Assembly (NCBI GenBank): GCA_946902985.2
Contig: OX336389.2
Span: forward strand, 150,215,099 to 150,279,098
Direction of reading: 5' to 3'
Length of the DNA: 64,000 bases
Origin: Meconema thalassinum
Lineage: Eukaryota; Arthropoda; Insecta; Orthoptera; Tettigoniidae
Positions 1 through 9,799 of this stretch are shown one piece after another; the stretch's first letter is position 1, and each line of letters begins with the position of its first letter. The notes below the pieces were generated by a model that was not told the origin of the DNA, searched no databases, and saw nothing but the letters and a program-made list of their open reading frames with translations. The position numbers and the translations under genes are program-made.

Positions 1-1440
1 CAGTTAGGGTCGTGTTCATACAGCGTGTTCACGCATTGCAAATGTGTGGTCCCTTGTACAGTTTAAGTGTAATAACTTGTAAACTTTGTTTGTCCACCCG
101 CATCACGAGGTCCGTGTGGAAGAAGAAACCAGCATTCGCCAGAACAAGTAGATGGGAATGATGCAGCGGTCCAGTTTTGCCATGGGGATGAATATGGAGT
201 GAGAAACCACGGAAGGGAAGCGGAGATGACAGTGACATGGCGTACAGGCGAAGGCTAAGTACAGTGCAGAATTATACTCGTATAATTTAGTCGGGGCTGC
301 CCTCGAAGTAACAAGGGATACGGTTTTTGTATATATTTATTTTGTTGTCACGTATCAATCGGTGCTGATTTTTTGTTGTTCTTCAACGTGCTTTGTAAAT
401 GTGTGATGCGTGGTCATGGGGTGTCATCGGAATTTTCTACGGAAAGTATTTATGGAAGAACTGGTCATTAGCCCTAGGTGTTGTACATACTGTTAAGAAT
501 AGAAGGGTGGTGGACGAGATTTACTGTGTTTAAACAAACCAGGAGTTTTAGATGCTGTAAGTGAAGCATATTTTGTGTTTTGAGTGGGATCATTGGACCA
601 CCACAGTAATTGTAAAGTAAAAGCAGGTTTTAGCTGGATTCATCCTGAATAATAGTTTGGTGGAAGGCAATAGTGACCCTACGTGTAGTTGATGATGAGA
701 GAGTTATGGGAGGCTGACTGTATTGTGTGTGTAATTTAGTGGAGGAGATAATGCCCACTGTGCGTCGAGGGTAAGTAATGGAGGTTTTGTCCATTTTGGT
801 AAGTAGTGGAGGTGGTAATTCCTACTGCGTGTGCTGTGACTGTGATGCTGGGGAACGTCGGTTTGACGCCCTGTAGGCAGCGAATCGTATATTAAGCGTC
901 GTAGCTTGAAGGAATGTTCCTTACGGGCCATTGTAAGCACATGTTCATGTCAATCACCCCAGCTGTTGTTGGTTTGGAGCACGGTAGGCTACCCGCCATG
1001 TAGGGGTGACTCACCCGGCCTTCGGTCCTTTCACTTGTGTTATTGTTTGAGGTTGAGGATTTAAGTAGAAACTGGTTTGTTTAAACGTTTGCTTTGAGTT
1101 AATTTAAGATTTAGGGATGTGTGTATTTTTTTGTTTGTTTGTGTTGATACTCTCGTTCTTGCCTTGATGACCCGTGTTACCAGTGTTCATTTGTGTTTGA
1201 ACCTGTTGAGGTTCCCGCTTTTGCGGATGTTCATTTTATTTGTCTATGTTTAACTCAGAATCATCTTGTTCTACAGTCATTTAGAATAGACACGTTGGTT
1301 TACTATTGATTTATTTATTTCTTTGTCGTATTCCACTTGTTATTCGGCCAGTACCTGACACAGAATCAATACCGGAGGCATGTGGCCGAAGGAATTGATC
1401 TGGATATACTGTACTAGGTCTTAGTCGCCATACAATAGCG
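1..1440. other. Non-coding stretch, nothing recognised
   Basis: No reading frame here has protein-like composition or a family motif. Several short frames are open on the minus strand, but they are T/G-rich shadows. No SINE head or tail, terminal repeat or RNA gene is visible. Confidence 0.5.
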
Positions 1441-1506
1441 TTGAAATTAGTTCACCTGAAATGAGGTAAATTTTTGAAATTAGTTCACCTGAAATGAGGT
1501 AAATTT
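1441..1506. repeat. 33-bp tandem repeat, two copies
   Basis: Two adjacent identical 33-bp units start at 1441 and 1474. Each begins TTGAAATTAGTTCACC and ends GAGGTAAATTT. Degenerate echoes of the unit's end (GAGTTAAATTT) continue to about 1575, suggesting an older, decayed array. Function unknown. Confidence 0.8.
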
Positions 1507-3140
1507 TGAAATATGTTAATTTGATGTAATTTTGAGATGAGTTAAATTTCTTTTGACTGAGTTAAATTTTGGGATATCAAGTTATCATTTGAAATAATTC
1601 TTTGGAGGTGGGTTAAGGTTAATAGTGTTCCACTATTTGTGTTCCATTGAACTGAATTACGGGCAAGCTGAGGTTTGGCCCGAGCACCGAGGATAGTTAG
1701 GTACAATACCGTGTACCGCCTCTGTGGACATTTGGCCGAGTGAGAGAGGCTTGACACATTTTATATATTGCATTTGCATTTTATCTGGTGATTTTGTTGT
1801 TTAAGGTAATTTCTGGGATGTTTGGTTTTGGGTTTTGATTTAAATTCAATGTGTTTTCATGAATAAATTCTAGGTTTTAATGTTTCTCATGCATATGATT
1901 TATAGAATAAGTTCCCACGATCCATATCTAAATCCCTGGGATGCTATTAATGCTAGCCACCCGAACCGAGCATCCCCTGAGAAGAGAGTCTACATCCTAG
2001 AAAACCTGCATTAAAGGGTACAATATGCACGCAGTCTTTAATTCTAATACCTGGTTGTTTTGCTTCTTAATGCTGTACCATATTTATAATCTATTACATG
2101 TACAGTTGCGATTATCGTTTACTCTCATTGGACCAATCATTGAGGTATTGTGAATTATTGAGTGTACCATCCTTGGGGCTACTGTTGAAATCACGCACGG
2201 TTAGCCAATGAGAGCGAAGCGGACTCAGTGACAGCTTCACAGTCGTCCTTGAAAGGGTTTTCCGTGGTTCCCCATTTTTAACTCCATGCAAATGCTGGCA
2301 CGTTACATTCTGACAGGCCGTGGCCATTTCCTTGCCTAGTTTTATTCATCTTTATTCATACCGTTTTGCTAAAAAAAAAAACACTAGTAAAAGTGAGGCA
2401 ATGAATGCACACGGGAAGGGATAATTGAGAAATATGTCATAGGAGCAGGATGCACCATGTGTCTATTTTCAACAAACCAAGACCTGAATTTAGGTAGTTT
2501 CGTCGGGTCCTATAGCATCTAATAGTCCGGGCGGCTACCAACATGGGCAGATGCCTTTGTTTTGCAGACGATTTAAATGGCCAATGAAAAAAGTTCCAAG
2601 AGTCAATAACATACATTTTTCATAATTCATTCCAACCTCAGTCAGTTTGATCACTTACAACGATGATTAATTCCAAACTCAGTTACAACGTTCGATAACA
2701 AATGTCGCTTTTTACATCATTCAAACTGAGCTATGTCCAGAGCTCACCTCGCCAATAACAGTGAGTTAGTTGGGCGACAACTCAGCACTGCTGTGAGGAG
2801 TACCTTAGTAAGATAAATAGCCATTAGAATTGGATATCTCTAGTGCATGCTAAATTTGTTAATTTATTTATTATTATTACAGTGTGTTATTATAAATTCT
2901 ATACAAGTGCATACTCACCTATACTCACGTAATTCATAAAACCGTTAAATGAAAACAAACCTAACTTACATCGAGATTCAAATTCTGAGCCGTATTATAA
3001 TCACCTAAGACTACCTACAATAGACGTGCATTTACATTAGTGAAAAAAGAAATTAACCTCATCACAGTGATCAGGATATGATGATGGCCACTCAGGGTAA
3101 TCCTAAGTTGCGCCCTTTAATAATGCATGTATTTTTTTCC
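1507..3140. other. Non-coding, AT-rich; one SINE fragment inside
   Basis: Apart from the short SINE fragment at about 2255-2345, this stretch has no recognisable gene, repeat boundary or RNA. A poly-A run of 10 lies near 2371. Confidence 0.45.
2255..2345 (+). repeat. SINE body fragment
   Basis: The sequence carries the word set TTTTCCGTGGTTCCCCATTT ... CAAATGCTGG ... GGCCGTGGCCATTTCCTTGCC. This set recurs in the body of longer tRNA-derived SINEs in this window (3363-3585 plus, 3615-3950 minus, 22295-22605 minus, 50398-50592 minus). The tRNA-like head is missing, so this is a truncated, diverged copy. Confidence 0.55.
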
Positions 3141-3144
3141 AGGA

Positions 3145-3345
3145 GTGTATTTACATATTTATACTTCGTACCCCGCCCATTCATTGGGCAAATCAGTGTT
3201 GCCCGACTGAAGAGCTACAAATGACAGCTACTCCTCTCAGGAATTTGGCGTAAGGAAGGGCATCCGGGTGTAAAAACATCCGCCACATAGAATTTCATCG
3301 CATCTCATCCCCGACCCCTTACGAAACGGGAATAATACCGGGTAT
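3145..3345 (+). repeat. SINE 3-prime portion
   Basis: Contains GGAAGGGCATCCGGGTGTAA, then CATCTCATCCCCGACCCC and the end GAAACGGGAATAATA. The reverse complement of 22310-22450 shows the same order of words at the 3-prime end of a longer copy, so this is the same family without its tRNA-like head. The copy is old and has indels. Confidence 0.6.
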
Positions 3346-3362
3346 TTATGTATTTATTTATT

Positions 3363-3585
3363 TACCGGCCGAGGTGACCAAGAGCGCTGACGCGCTAACT
3401 CGTGCCTCGCTAGCATCTGTAGAGTGTGGGTTCAAATCCCACCTCGGCCGTCCTGAATATGGTTTTCGTGGTTTCCCATTTTCACCACCAGGCAAATCCG
3501 AGGACAGTTCCTTTCAATAGGTCCATGGCCGACTTCCTTCCAAAATTCCTTCCCTGACCCGTCCTGAAAATAAAATTAATGGTCA
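3363..3585 (+). repeat. tRNA-derived SINE, plus orientation
   Basis: Begins GGCCGAGGTGACCAAGAGCG, has an internal promoter B-box-like GGTTCAAATCCC at about 3430-3441, and continues into the shared body (GGTTTTCGTGGTTTCCCATT, GGCAAAT, CATGGCCGACTTCCTTCC). This is the standard plan of an insect tRNA-derived SINE: pol III head followed by an unrelated body. No clear target-site duplication was found. Confidence 0.75.
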
Positions 3586-3614
3586 TTGGCTGTATTAATT
3601 CAAATAGAAAAACG

Positions 3615-3950
3615 ATGTAGTTACAAGAGGTTCTTTTCTTGTCGTGTGGCCTGCTGAAAGGCCGAGTGCAGGTCTTTCTAGTCGACGCCCATGGGCGACC
3701 TGCGCGTCGGGATGAGAGATGGAATGGATGAAGATGAATGAAACTGGGCAAGGATGTGGAAGGAAGCGACCGTGGCCTGTCAGAAGGTACCGTCCCAGAA
3801 TTTGCCTGGCATTGAAAATGGGGGAAACCACGGAAAACCATTTTAAGGACGGCCGACGGTGGGGCTCGAACCCACGCTTCTACTGAGTCAGCAGAGAGCT
3901 TGGCCCCAACACTTAACGCTGCGCTTAGCGAGCGTAGCCATTGCTGTCGG
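3615..3950 (-). repeat. tRNA-derived SINE, minus orientation
   Basis: Read on the minus strand, the head lies at about 3945-3860 with B-box-like GGTTCGAGCCCC. The body GGTTTTCCGTGGTTTCCCC follows, then a tail segment with GGCGACCTGCGCG-like words (plus strand 3690-3715). It lies head-on to the neighbouring plus-strand SINE, so the two bodies form a long imperfect inverted repeat. Confidence 0.7.
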
Positions 3951-4019
3951 TATTACAAGAGTTATAATATGTGATGCATGCACTAACAATGTCCTGAATT
4001 GTCAACTATTTCATCTTCC

Positions 4020-4293
4020 TTAATCTTTGTCAAAATTCAAGCATTTCCGAACAGGTTCGGCAGATGGTGCTGGTTTTTTAGTTCTTTTCACGGTTAAAAC
4101 AAAGGAATGCGTTTTGCAAGGAATGTGCGACCCGATAAATTTCAATATACTAGGAATTCCAAATTTCACACTTCCATCAAAGTTGGGAATATAATAGTCT
4201 ACGTTCTTCTCCTCCTCCTCAAGCATAACATACCTGCTCGGAGTGTCTGTTTTCCCTATAACTTGCTCGTCAGAAATCGTAGGCGGTCGATCA
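4020..4293 (-). CDS. Possible 3-prime terminal exon of an unrecognised host gene
   Basis: A minus-strand frame is open from a splice-acceptor-like CTGTCAG (plus 4294-4300) to a TAA at 4020-4022, about 91 codons. Its composition is protein-like: an acidic stretch (LEEEEKNVDYY), then FDGSVKFGIPSILKF, a basic linker rich in K and P, and a C-terminus KCLNFDKD. No initiator ATG lies near the start, which suits an internal-to-terminal exon better than a whole gene. I do not recognise the family. An overlapping plus-strand frame (4107-4443) is also open, so strand choice is uncertain. It could equally be a transposon relic. Confidence 0.3.
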
Positions 4294-4309
4294 CTGACAG
4301 CCAATGTTA

Positions 4310-5528
4310 CGAAGAGATTCCCTGCTATAAGTTATAGAATGACATGGAACTATGATGGTGAACGGGTCGTAGTAGCGCGATTGGCTAAAGTGGATGTAGA
4401 AAATCAGCGTGATCATCTACCTTGGCTAACCTACTGTATATAATGTAGGCCAGGCATGTGTATGTACCTAACACGATTAAGCAATCCCTGAAGATGGCTT
4501 AAATGAATTTTGGGAAGAAATAGCATCACAGATTGTTTCTCTGAAACCTGACTAATATATAAGGAAAGTTCAGCGAGATCGGGAAATTCTCAGTCCTGAT
4601 ATTCCCTTGTCAGTAATACTATCGAGGCTGAGTGCACTCCATTCTAGTCCTCTGACCAGAATTTAAAAAAAAACGAGCCTTACAATAGTCGCATATGATG
4701 TGTAACATCTGACATAGAAGAAACCTCGTGTGAGATTGTTGATACACCGGTATTTTATACTATTATTGGCACAAATATTCATCTATTATAAAAGGGAGTG
4801 TTTTACAGATATTGTAGTTTATAATACGGAACTCGTTTTATTAGATGATTTGTAGCTTCAACCAGCACTAGCCTAAATAAAGAATACGATATGGATCAAC
4901 TAGATTAATAGACGCGACACCGCTCATAACCTTAAATTCCTTATAAATAGGCCAACTTGCGAGTAAATGCAATGTGCACAGCAGTAGATCATGAAAGGCT
5001 TGCCCAGTTCCCGGACCTCTTGATTCACGGACCAACACGTAATTGCATATGGATTCTGTTAAAATGGGTCATATTGATATGATAAGCTAATACAAAGACC
5101 AACACATAAGATGCTGTTAGCCTTGAATAGGGTATATTAGGAGACCCTTAGAAAGAATACAATCAGTAGACTACTACCTCTTACAGTATTCACATCGTAA
5201 AAGACCGTCTCATCGACCAGTGTACAGCCTTGTCACAAGCAGTAAGCAGCTGTAACACCTGACCAGGTTATATTAGGTGACCCTTAGCAAGAATATCGTC
5301 ATTCAATTACCAGAACACTTGTAACCTTTATACTGACAGGTCAGTTACTACTATGAAACTTACTACAACAAACAAGGGTAGCCAACTGGCACTCTATCAA
5401 GGCTACTGTTAAAACTATAATCATGGAATAATATTCTGGCGATGCTTAAAAGAAAGGTCAAAAGGGTGTCACGGTGACCTAAAATGTAAAAATGGAAAGT
5501 TGTTAAGTGTGAGTGTTCATCAATGTAG
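4310..5528. other. Non-coding, AT-rich
   Basis: No gene or mobile element recognised. A loosely repeated phrase (TATATTAGGAGACCCTTAG near 5133 and TATATTAGGTGACCCTTAG near 5271) hints at an old internal duplication of roughly 140 bp. Confidence 0.4.
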
Positions 5529-5764
5529 TGCTCCAAACGAATCACGGTTGCTGTTTACAATCATGAAAATGCTAAAAAGCAAGTTCGAGAAAACGATATT
5601 GCTGCTCAAGATAGTTCAACGTTCAAAAAACCCTTAATACTATCAAAAGCCACGCAGACTCTACACGAGGACCCTGTGGAAGAGAAACAAGAGGAATTGG
5701 ATAGTTCTGGGGATGATGAGGATGATGTTGGTGATTATAATGATAGTGATAAAGATGATGATGA

Positions 5765-5805
<41 letters not shown>

Positions 5806-5876
5806 ATGGTGATGATGAAAAAGAAGAGGATGAGGGTTTTTCGTCTATAAAACCATTGCGGCTTACCCAGTTTTGA
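5529..5876 (+). CDS. Possible terminal exon encoding an acidic low-complexity C-terminus
   Basis: Reading frame 1 from 5529 is open for 115 codons to a TGA at 5874-5876. An AG dinucleotide after ATCAATGT sits directly upstream at 5527-5528 and could be a splice acceptor. The first half has ordinary composition (RITVAVYNHENAKKQ, KKPLILSKATQTLHEDPVEE). The second half is strongly acidic (EELDSSGDDEDD, poly-D with an alanine run). The acidic half coincides with a GAT/GCT microsatellite, so length there may be variable. AATAAA-like signals follow near 5980-6000. There is no ATG in a good position and no family recognised. Confidence 0.3.
5754..5817 (+). repeat. (GAT)n(GCT)n(GAT)n compound microsatellite
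   Basis: Three blocks of trinucleotides, GAT, then GCT about eight times, then GAT about eight times. In the plus-strand frame it encodes Asp and Ala runs. On the minus strand it gives Ser/Ile runs, which explains a spurious minus-strand open frame over 5661-6008. Confidence 0.9.
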
Positions 5877-6645
5877 AGAACAAGAGTGAATGGACATTGG
5901 TATAAAAGGATCTACAACAAGCCTTGTGTTAAAAAAAAAACTATAACAATCAAAGGGAAAAATGGTACTCATACTTAAGAATAAAAAATAGAAAACAAAT
6001 AAAACCAATTGTACAATTTATAACAAAAAATGTATTATGTGTAAATATTGTAAATGTATATAAAATAATTTAAAAATATTGTATGGGCACTGCTTGTACT
6101 TTTCTATTGACTACCCACCTGCCACTCCTAATCCAAACTGTTAACCTATAGTAATCTTAAGAAATTGCCCTTAGTTAGCTAAAACTAGGTGGTCAAATGT
6201 ATAGTATAACCCATGTATTACCTATATGCTTTGGGATAAGGTATAGAGCTTGTTATATGCAATGAACAATCATGATTTGCAAATATGAACATTCGACATG
6301 GACTAAATCAAAAACATGAAACAACAAAATTTGAAAATCCCTATTTCAATATTGACAAAATTCAAAAACTTTAAACTGACCTTTTTAAAAACTGGAAATT
6401 GGAAATTGGCGAATTGCAATGTGGGGAAATATGAAAAGGAAAAGGAAAAAAATGAATAGAAGCTTTTACCTTTTGAAACTTAACTGAGTTTGTAATCCTA
6501 AGCTCGCTGTGTGTAGCGAACATGTTGCACAGTAGCCACAGTGCAGGAGTTAGCTTTACCTTACTCTCTATAAGACTAGCATAGAGATAGTTGCGTATGG
6601 CCTTATATACTTTGAGTGTGTGCATTAGCCCTTGTCTTAGCTTTA
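5877..6645. other. AT-rich non-coding, possible 3-prime UTR then spacer
   Basis: Very AT-rich with several AATAAA-like words just after the acidic frame. Near 6626 it contains GCATTAGCCCTTG, a phrase that recurs near 7458 and 7951 around the TTAGG tract. Confidence 0.35.
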
Positions 6646-7418
6646 AAGGTTCCGTTAGGTGAAGTTAGGTGAGGTTAGGTAAGGTTAGGTTAGGTAGGGT
6701 TAGGTAGGGTTAGGTTACGTAAACTGAGGTTAGGTAAAGTTAGGTTAGGTTATGTAAAGTTAGGTAAGGTGAAGTTATATGATGACATGTTTGGTTAGGT
6801 GAACTGAAGTTGGGTGAAGTTATGTTAGGTAAAGTTGAGTTAGATGAAGTTAGGTTAGGTAAAGTTAGGTTAGGTCAGGTTGTGTTAGGTAAAGTTAGGT
6901 TAGGTTAAGTAAAGTTAGGTTAGGTAAAGTTAGGTTAGGTCAGGTCAGGTTAGGTTAGGTAAAGTTAGGTTAAGTGAAGTTAGGTTAGGTTACGTTAGGT
7001 AAAGTTAGGTTAGGTTAGTTTAGGTAAGGTTAGGTAAGGTTAGGTTAGGTAAAGTTAGGTTAAGTGAGGCTAGGTTAGGTAAAGTTAGGTTAGATTAGGT
7101 TATGTAAAGTTAGGTTAGGTGAAGTTATATGATGACATGTTTGGTTAGGTGAACTGAAATCGGGTGATGTTAGGTTAGGTAAAGTTAGGTTAGAAGAAGT
7201 TAGGTTAGGTTAGGTTAGGTTAGGTAAAGTTAGGTTATGTCAGGTTAGGTTAGGTTAGGTTAGGTTAGGTTAGGTAAAGTTACGTTAGGTCAGTTTAAGT
7301 TAGGTAAAGTTTGGTTAGATAAAGTTAGGTTAGGTGAAGTTAGGTTAGGTAAAGTTAGGTTAGGTTAGTTTAGGTTAGGTAAGGTTAGGTTGGGTTAGGT
7401 TAGGTCAGGTTAGGTTAG
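6646..7418 (+). repeat. Degenerate interstitial TTAGG (insect telomeric word) tract
   Basis: About 770 bp dominated by GTTAGGTTAGG with interspersed AAAGTTAGG, GAAGTTAGG and CAGGTTAGG variants. TTAGG is the ancestral insect telomere repeat. Because the tract is heavily degenerate and lies between unrelated unique DNA, it is an interstitial array rather than a chromosome end. Two blocks (6748-6818 and 7098-7168) share the non-telomeric phrase GAAGTTATATGATGACATGT and are 350 bp apart, showing that a larger unit was duplicated inside the tract. Confidence 0.85.
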
Positions 7419-7419
7419 C

Positions 7420-8783
7420 ATGCCATATGTGTAAGTGGTTGCGTGCAGTGACCATTTTGTGTATTAGCCCTGTGCTAAAATAATAAATAAAATATTAAAT
7501 AAAAATTTATAAGTGAAAAAAAATTAAAGATATAACATAGGTCAGTGACCTTGTAGTTTGGTCTTTTTTACAAAATATAAAATTTTATATCTAAAATGAA
7601 AAAGATCTAAAACTAAAGTCTTAAAATGTAAAATCTAAAAATCTAAACTCTAAAATCTAAAATTTAAATTCTAAAATGTAGAAATGGAAAATCTTACATG
7701 CATTTTATTCAAATCTTAAAATGGGGTTTGTATGGGTTAGAGAATTGTTGGGTTAATGATCTTATAGTTTAGTGCTTTGACACTGTAAATAATAATATAT
7801 AATAACTTAAATATTAAAATAAAGAATAATTAAAAATATTAAAAAATAAATGATAAATAATTACATAAATAATAAATAAAATAATGCATCGTTAATAGAA
7901 AATAAAAAATATTTGAAAAGCCCTCCTTTGCACGCGGCGGCCATCCTACGTATTAGCCCCTGACCCAGTTTCGGCTAATATTACCTACTATATGGAAACC
8001 TCCCCATATATTGCGACTTTCCTCTAGTCTCACAAAGAAGGCGCTCTCTGCAGAATGCGCAAGATAAACGATTCCATGCATTCAAGATGGTGAATGGGCG
8101 TACTTTTCTAATGATACAATCAATTGCTCTGGGTGCAAAAGAGAAAAACAACGAAACTTGGTAAATGGGGAGGTATTTTATATGACACAACTCTTAACGT
8201 TAATCACAAATATATTCAAATAAACCCCTTGTTAAGAACAAGGAGTTATACTGTAACTCTACCCCTAAAGAAAGTAGGCTATATGTTCTTTACTGAACAT
8301 CTTGTTATATCTCATTTCTTTGACACTAAAGCTTTCTGAACACTAAATATTAATCATCATTTTGGTGTTAAATTGTAAAATAATGAATTGTGTTTGTAAA
8401 GAGATGAACCTTTCAGTGAGCCAATCAAAGAAGAATATGTCCTAATTGACTACATTAAAAAAAGAGGTCGTCCATTGTGGCCGATCAAAATACTTAAGTT
8501 AAACACAAAAAGAGTCTCAAAATAAATTACATCTATTTTATCGCTATTTGGACACATACATAGATTCTACTAAATTTGATTCTTGACATTATGGTATACA
8601 TATTAAGTACAGGCATTACAGTTTTTGGCTTCCGTGATAATTTAAACTGATGTGACTGAACACCATCTGAATGTCACCTCCTCCAGTATCGCGCATGTTG
8701 TCATGGTAACTTGCTACTTGTTGCAACTAGGTATCGGATTTTTTTTTTCAGGCTAATTCCAAATAGACCCCAGCCCAAAACAT
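7420..8783. other. AT-rich non-coding
   Basis: Includes a degenerate AAATCTA-type simple repeat at about 7615-7690 and AAATAATAAAT-type low complexity at 7790-7910. No gene or mobile-element boundary is recognised. Confidence 0.45.
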
Positions 8784-9105
8784 CAAGTCAAGTCAAGTCA
8801 ATCCCTGGCACTATACAGCCCATGACGGGCTAAGGCCGACCAAGCGACCGCTGCCCAGCCATTCGGCCTGCAGATATTGGGGAGACGCGTGATCAGCGCG
8901 TCGGGTCCCCTCGGCCGTTAATCTTGGTTTTCGTGATCGGGGCGCTGTCTCACTGTCAGACAGCTACTCAATTGTCCTCACGAGGCTGATTGCACCCCGT
9001 TCCAACCCTCACGTCAGTTTCAAAATCCCTGACGGAGCCGGGGATCGAACCCGGGGCCTCCGGGTGAGAGGCAGGCGCGCTACCTCAACACCACGGGGCC
9101 GGCTT
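8784..9105 (-). mobile_element. Complete tRNA-derived SINE with target-site duplication
   Basis: Minus-strand copy of about 322 bp. Its head at the 9105 end has tRNA-like A- and B-box words (GGTAGCGCGCCTGCC and GGTTCGATCCCCGG on the minus strand). The tail at 8784-8800 is a TGACT pentamer array instead of poly-A. The direct repeat AGCCCAAAACAT flanks it at 8772-8783 and 9106-9117, a target-site duplication that fixes both ends. This supports target-primed retrotransposition by a LINE that recognises a pentamer tail. Confidence 0.9.
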
Positions 9106-9381
9106 AGCCCAAAACATATCCATGCTAAAAGTCCACGATAGCACACATCTCTCTTGAGTACATAGCGGTGTTGCGATATCACTGTTGTGTTCTTTGCTAA
9201 GTTTTTTCGTCATCTTGCCTATTTACAGACAGTGTTCAACTATTTGAATATGAAAGGTGTATGGGCCGTGTAGGTCACAATGCTAACTGTTAATAGGGAT
9301 CATACTAGATGTTAAAAGACAGAGCAGTCTCAAAGGAAAATTAAAAAATATCACAAAAATTATCTCAATACGCAGAAAACA

Positions 9382-9726
9382 TCAGGCTTGATGCGGCAGA
9401 TGACCATCTAGGCGGTGCTGCCTAAAATACCATGAAGAAACTAATATCAAGACCAGTACCATCCCAAAGAAAATGCCCACAAAACAGAACGCAAGATGAT
9501 GCAGATTACCTCGATGTTCTAACTTTAACTCAACAATTACATAACATCCAACCAATTCTGTCTGTACCAACAGAAATGAACTGATATTACAATGATTCCC
9601 CAAAGGAAAAATCGCACACTTAAGTAAGCACCATCTAGGCGTTGCTGCCTTAACTAGCAGAAGTGAATGAATATCAATAATTAGATTATCATCCCAAATA
9701 AAAACAAAAAGTTTAGTCATGAACAT
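9382..9726 (-). other. Repeated hydrophobic-segment reading frame, function unknown
   Basis: A 114-codon minus-strand frame contains two related segments. Each is a hydrophobic stretch (IFFGMVLVLILVSSWYF; LFVFIWDDNLIIDIHSLLL) followed by a polar word (RQHRLDG; KAATPRW). The underlying DNA phrases CCATCTAGGCGGTGCTGCCT and CCATCTAGGCGTTGCTGCCT are 229 bp apart. A third diverged copy lies near 11505-11590 on the same strand and encodes a hydrophobic run followed by FRQHCLD. The hydrophobic part looks like a membrane segment, but all copies are short and isolated. It may be a non-coding dispersed repeat that happens to be open. No family recognised. Confidence 0.3.
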
Positions 9727-9799
9727 GTAGCCTACTTTCTCCTAAATGTATTGGTGTAGTTGTTACTCTACCTCCTTATTATAATGGAATTTTCGTTAA

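Noticed and set aside
5661..6008. Minus-strand frame rich in Ile and Ser
   Set aside because: It is the complement of the GAT/GCT microsatellite; the composition is pure low complexity.
6646..7418. True chromosome end
   Set aside because: The TTAGG words are degenerate and followed by tens of kilobases of unrelated DNA on both sides.
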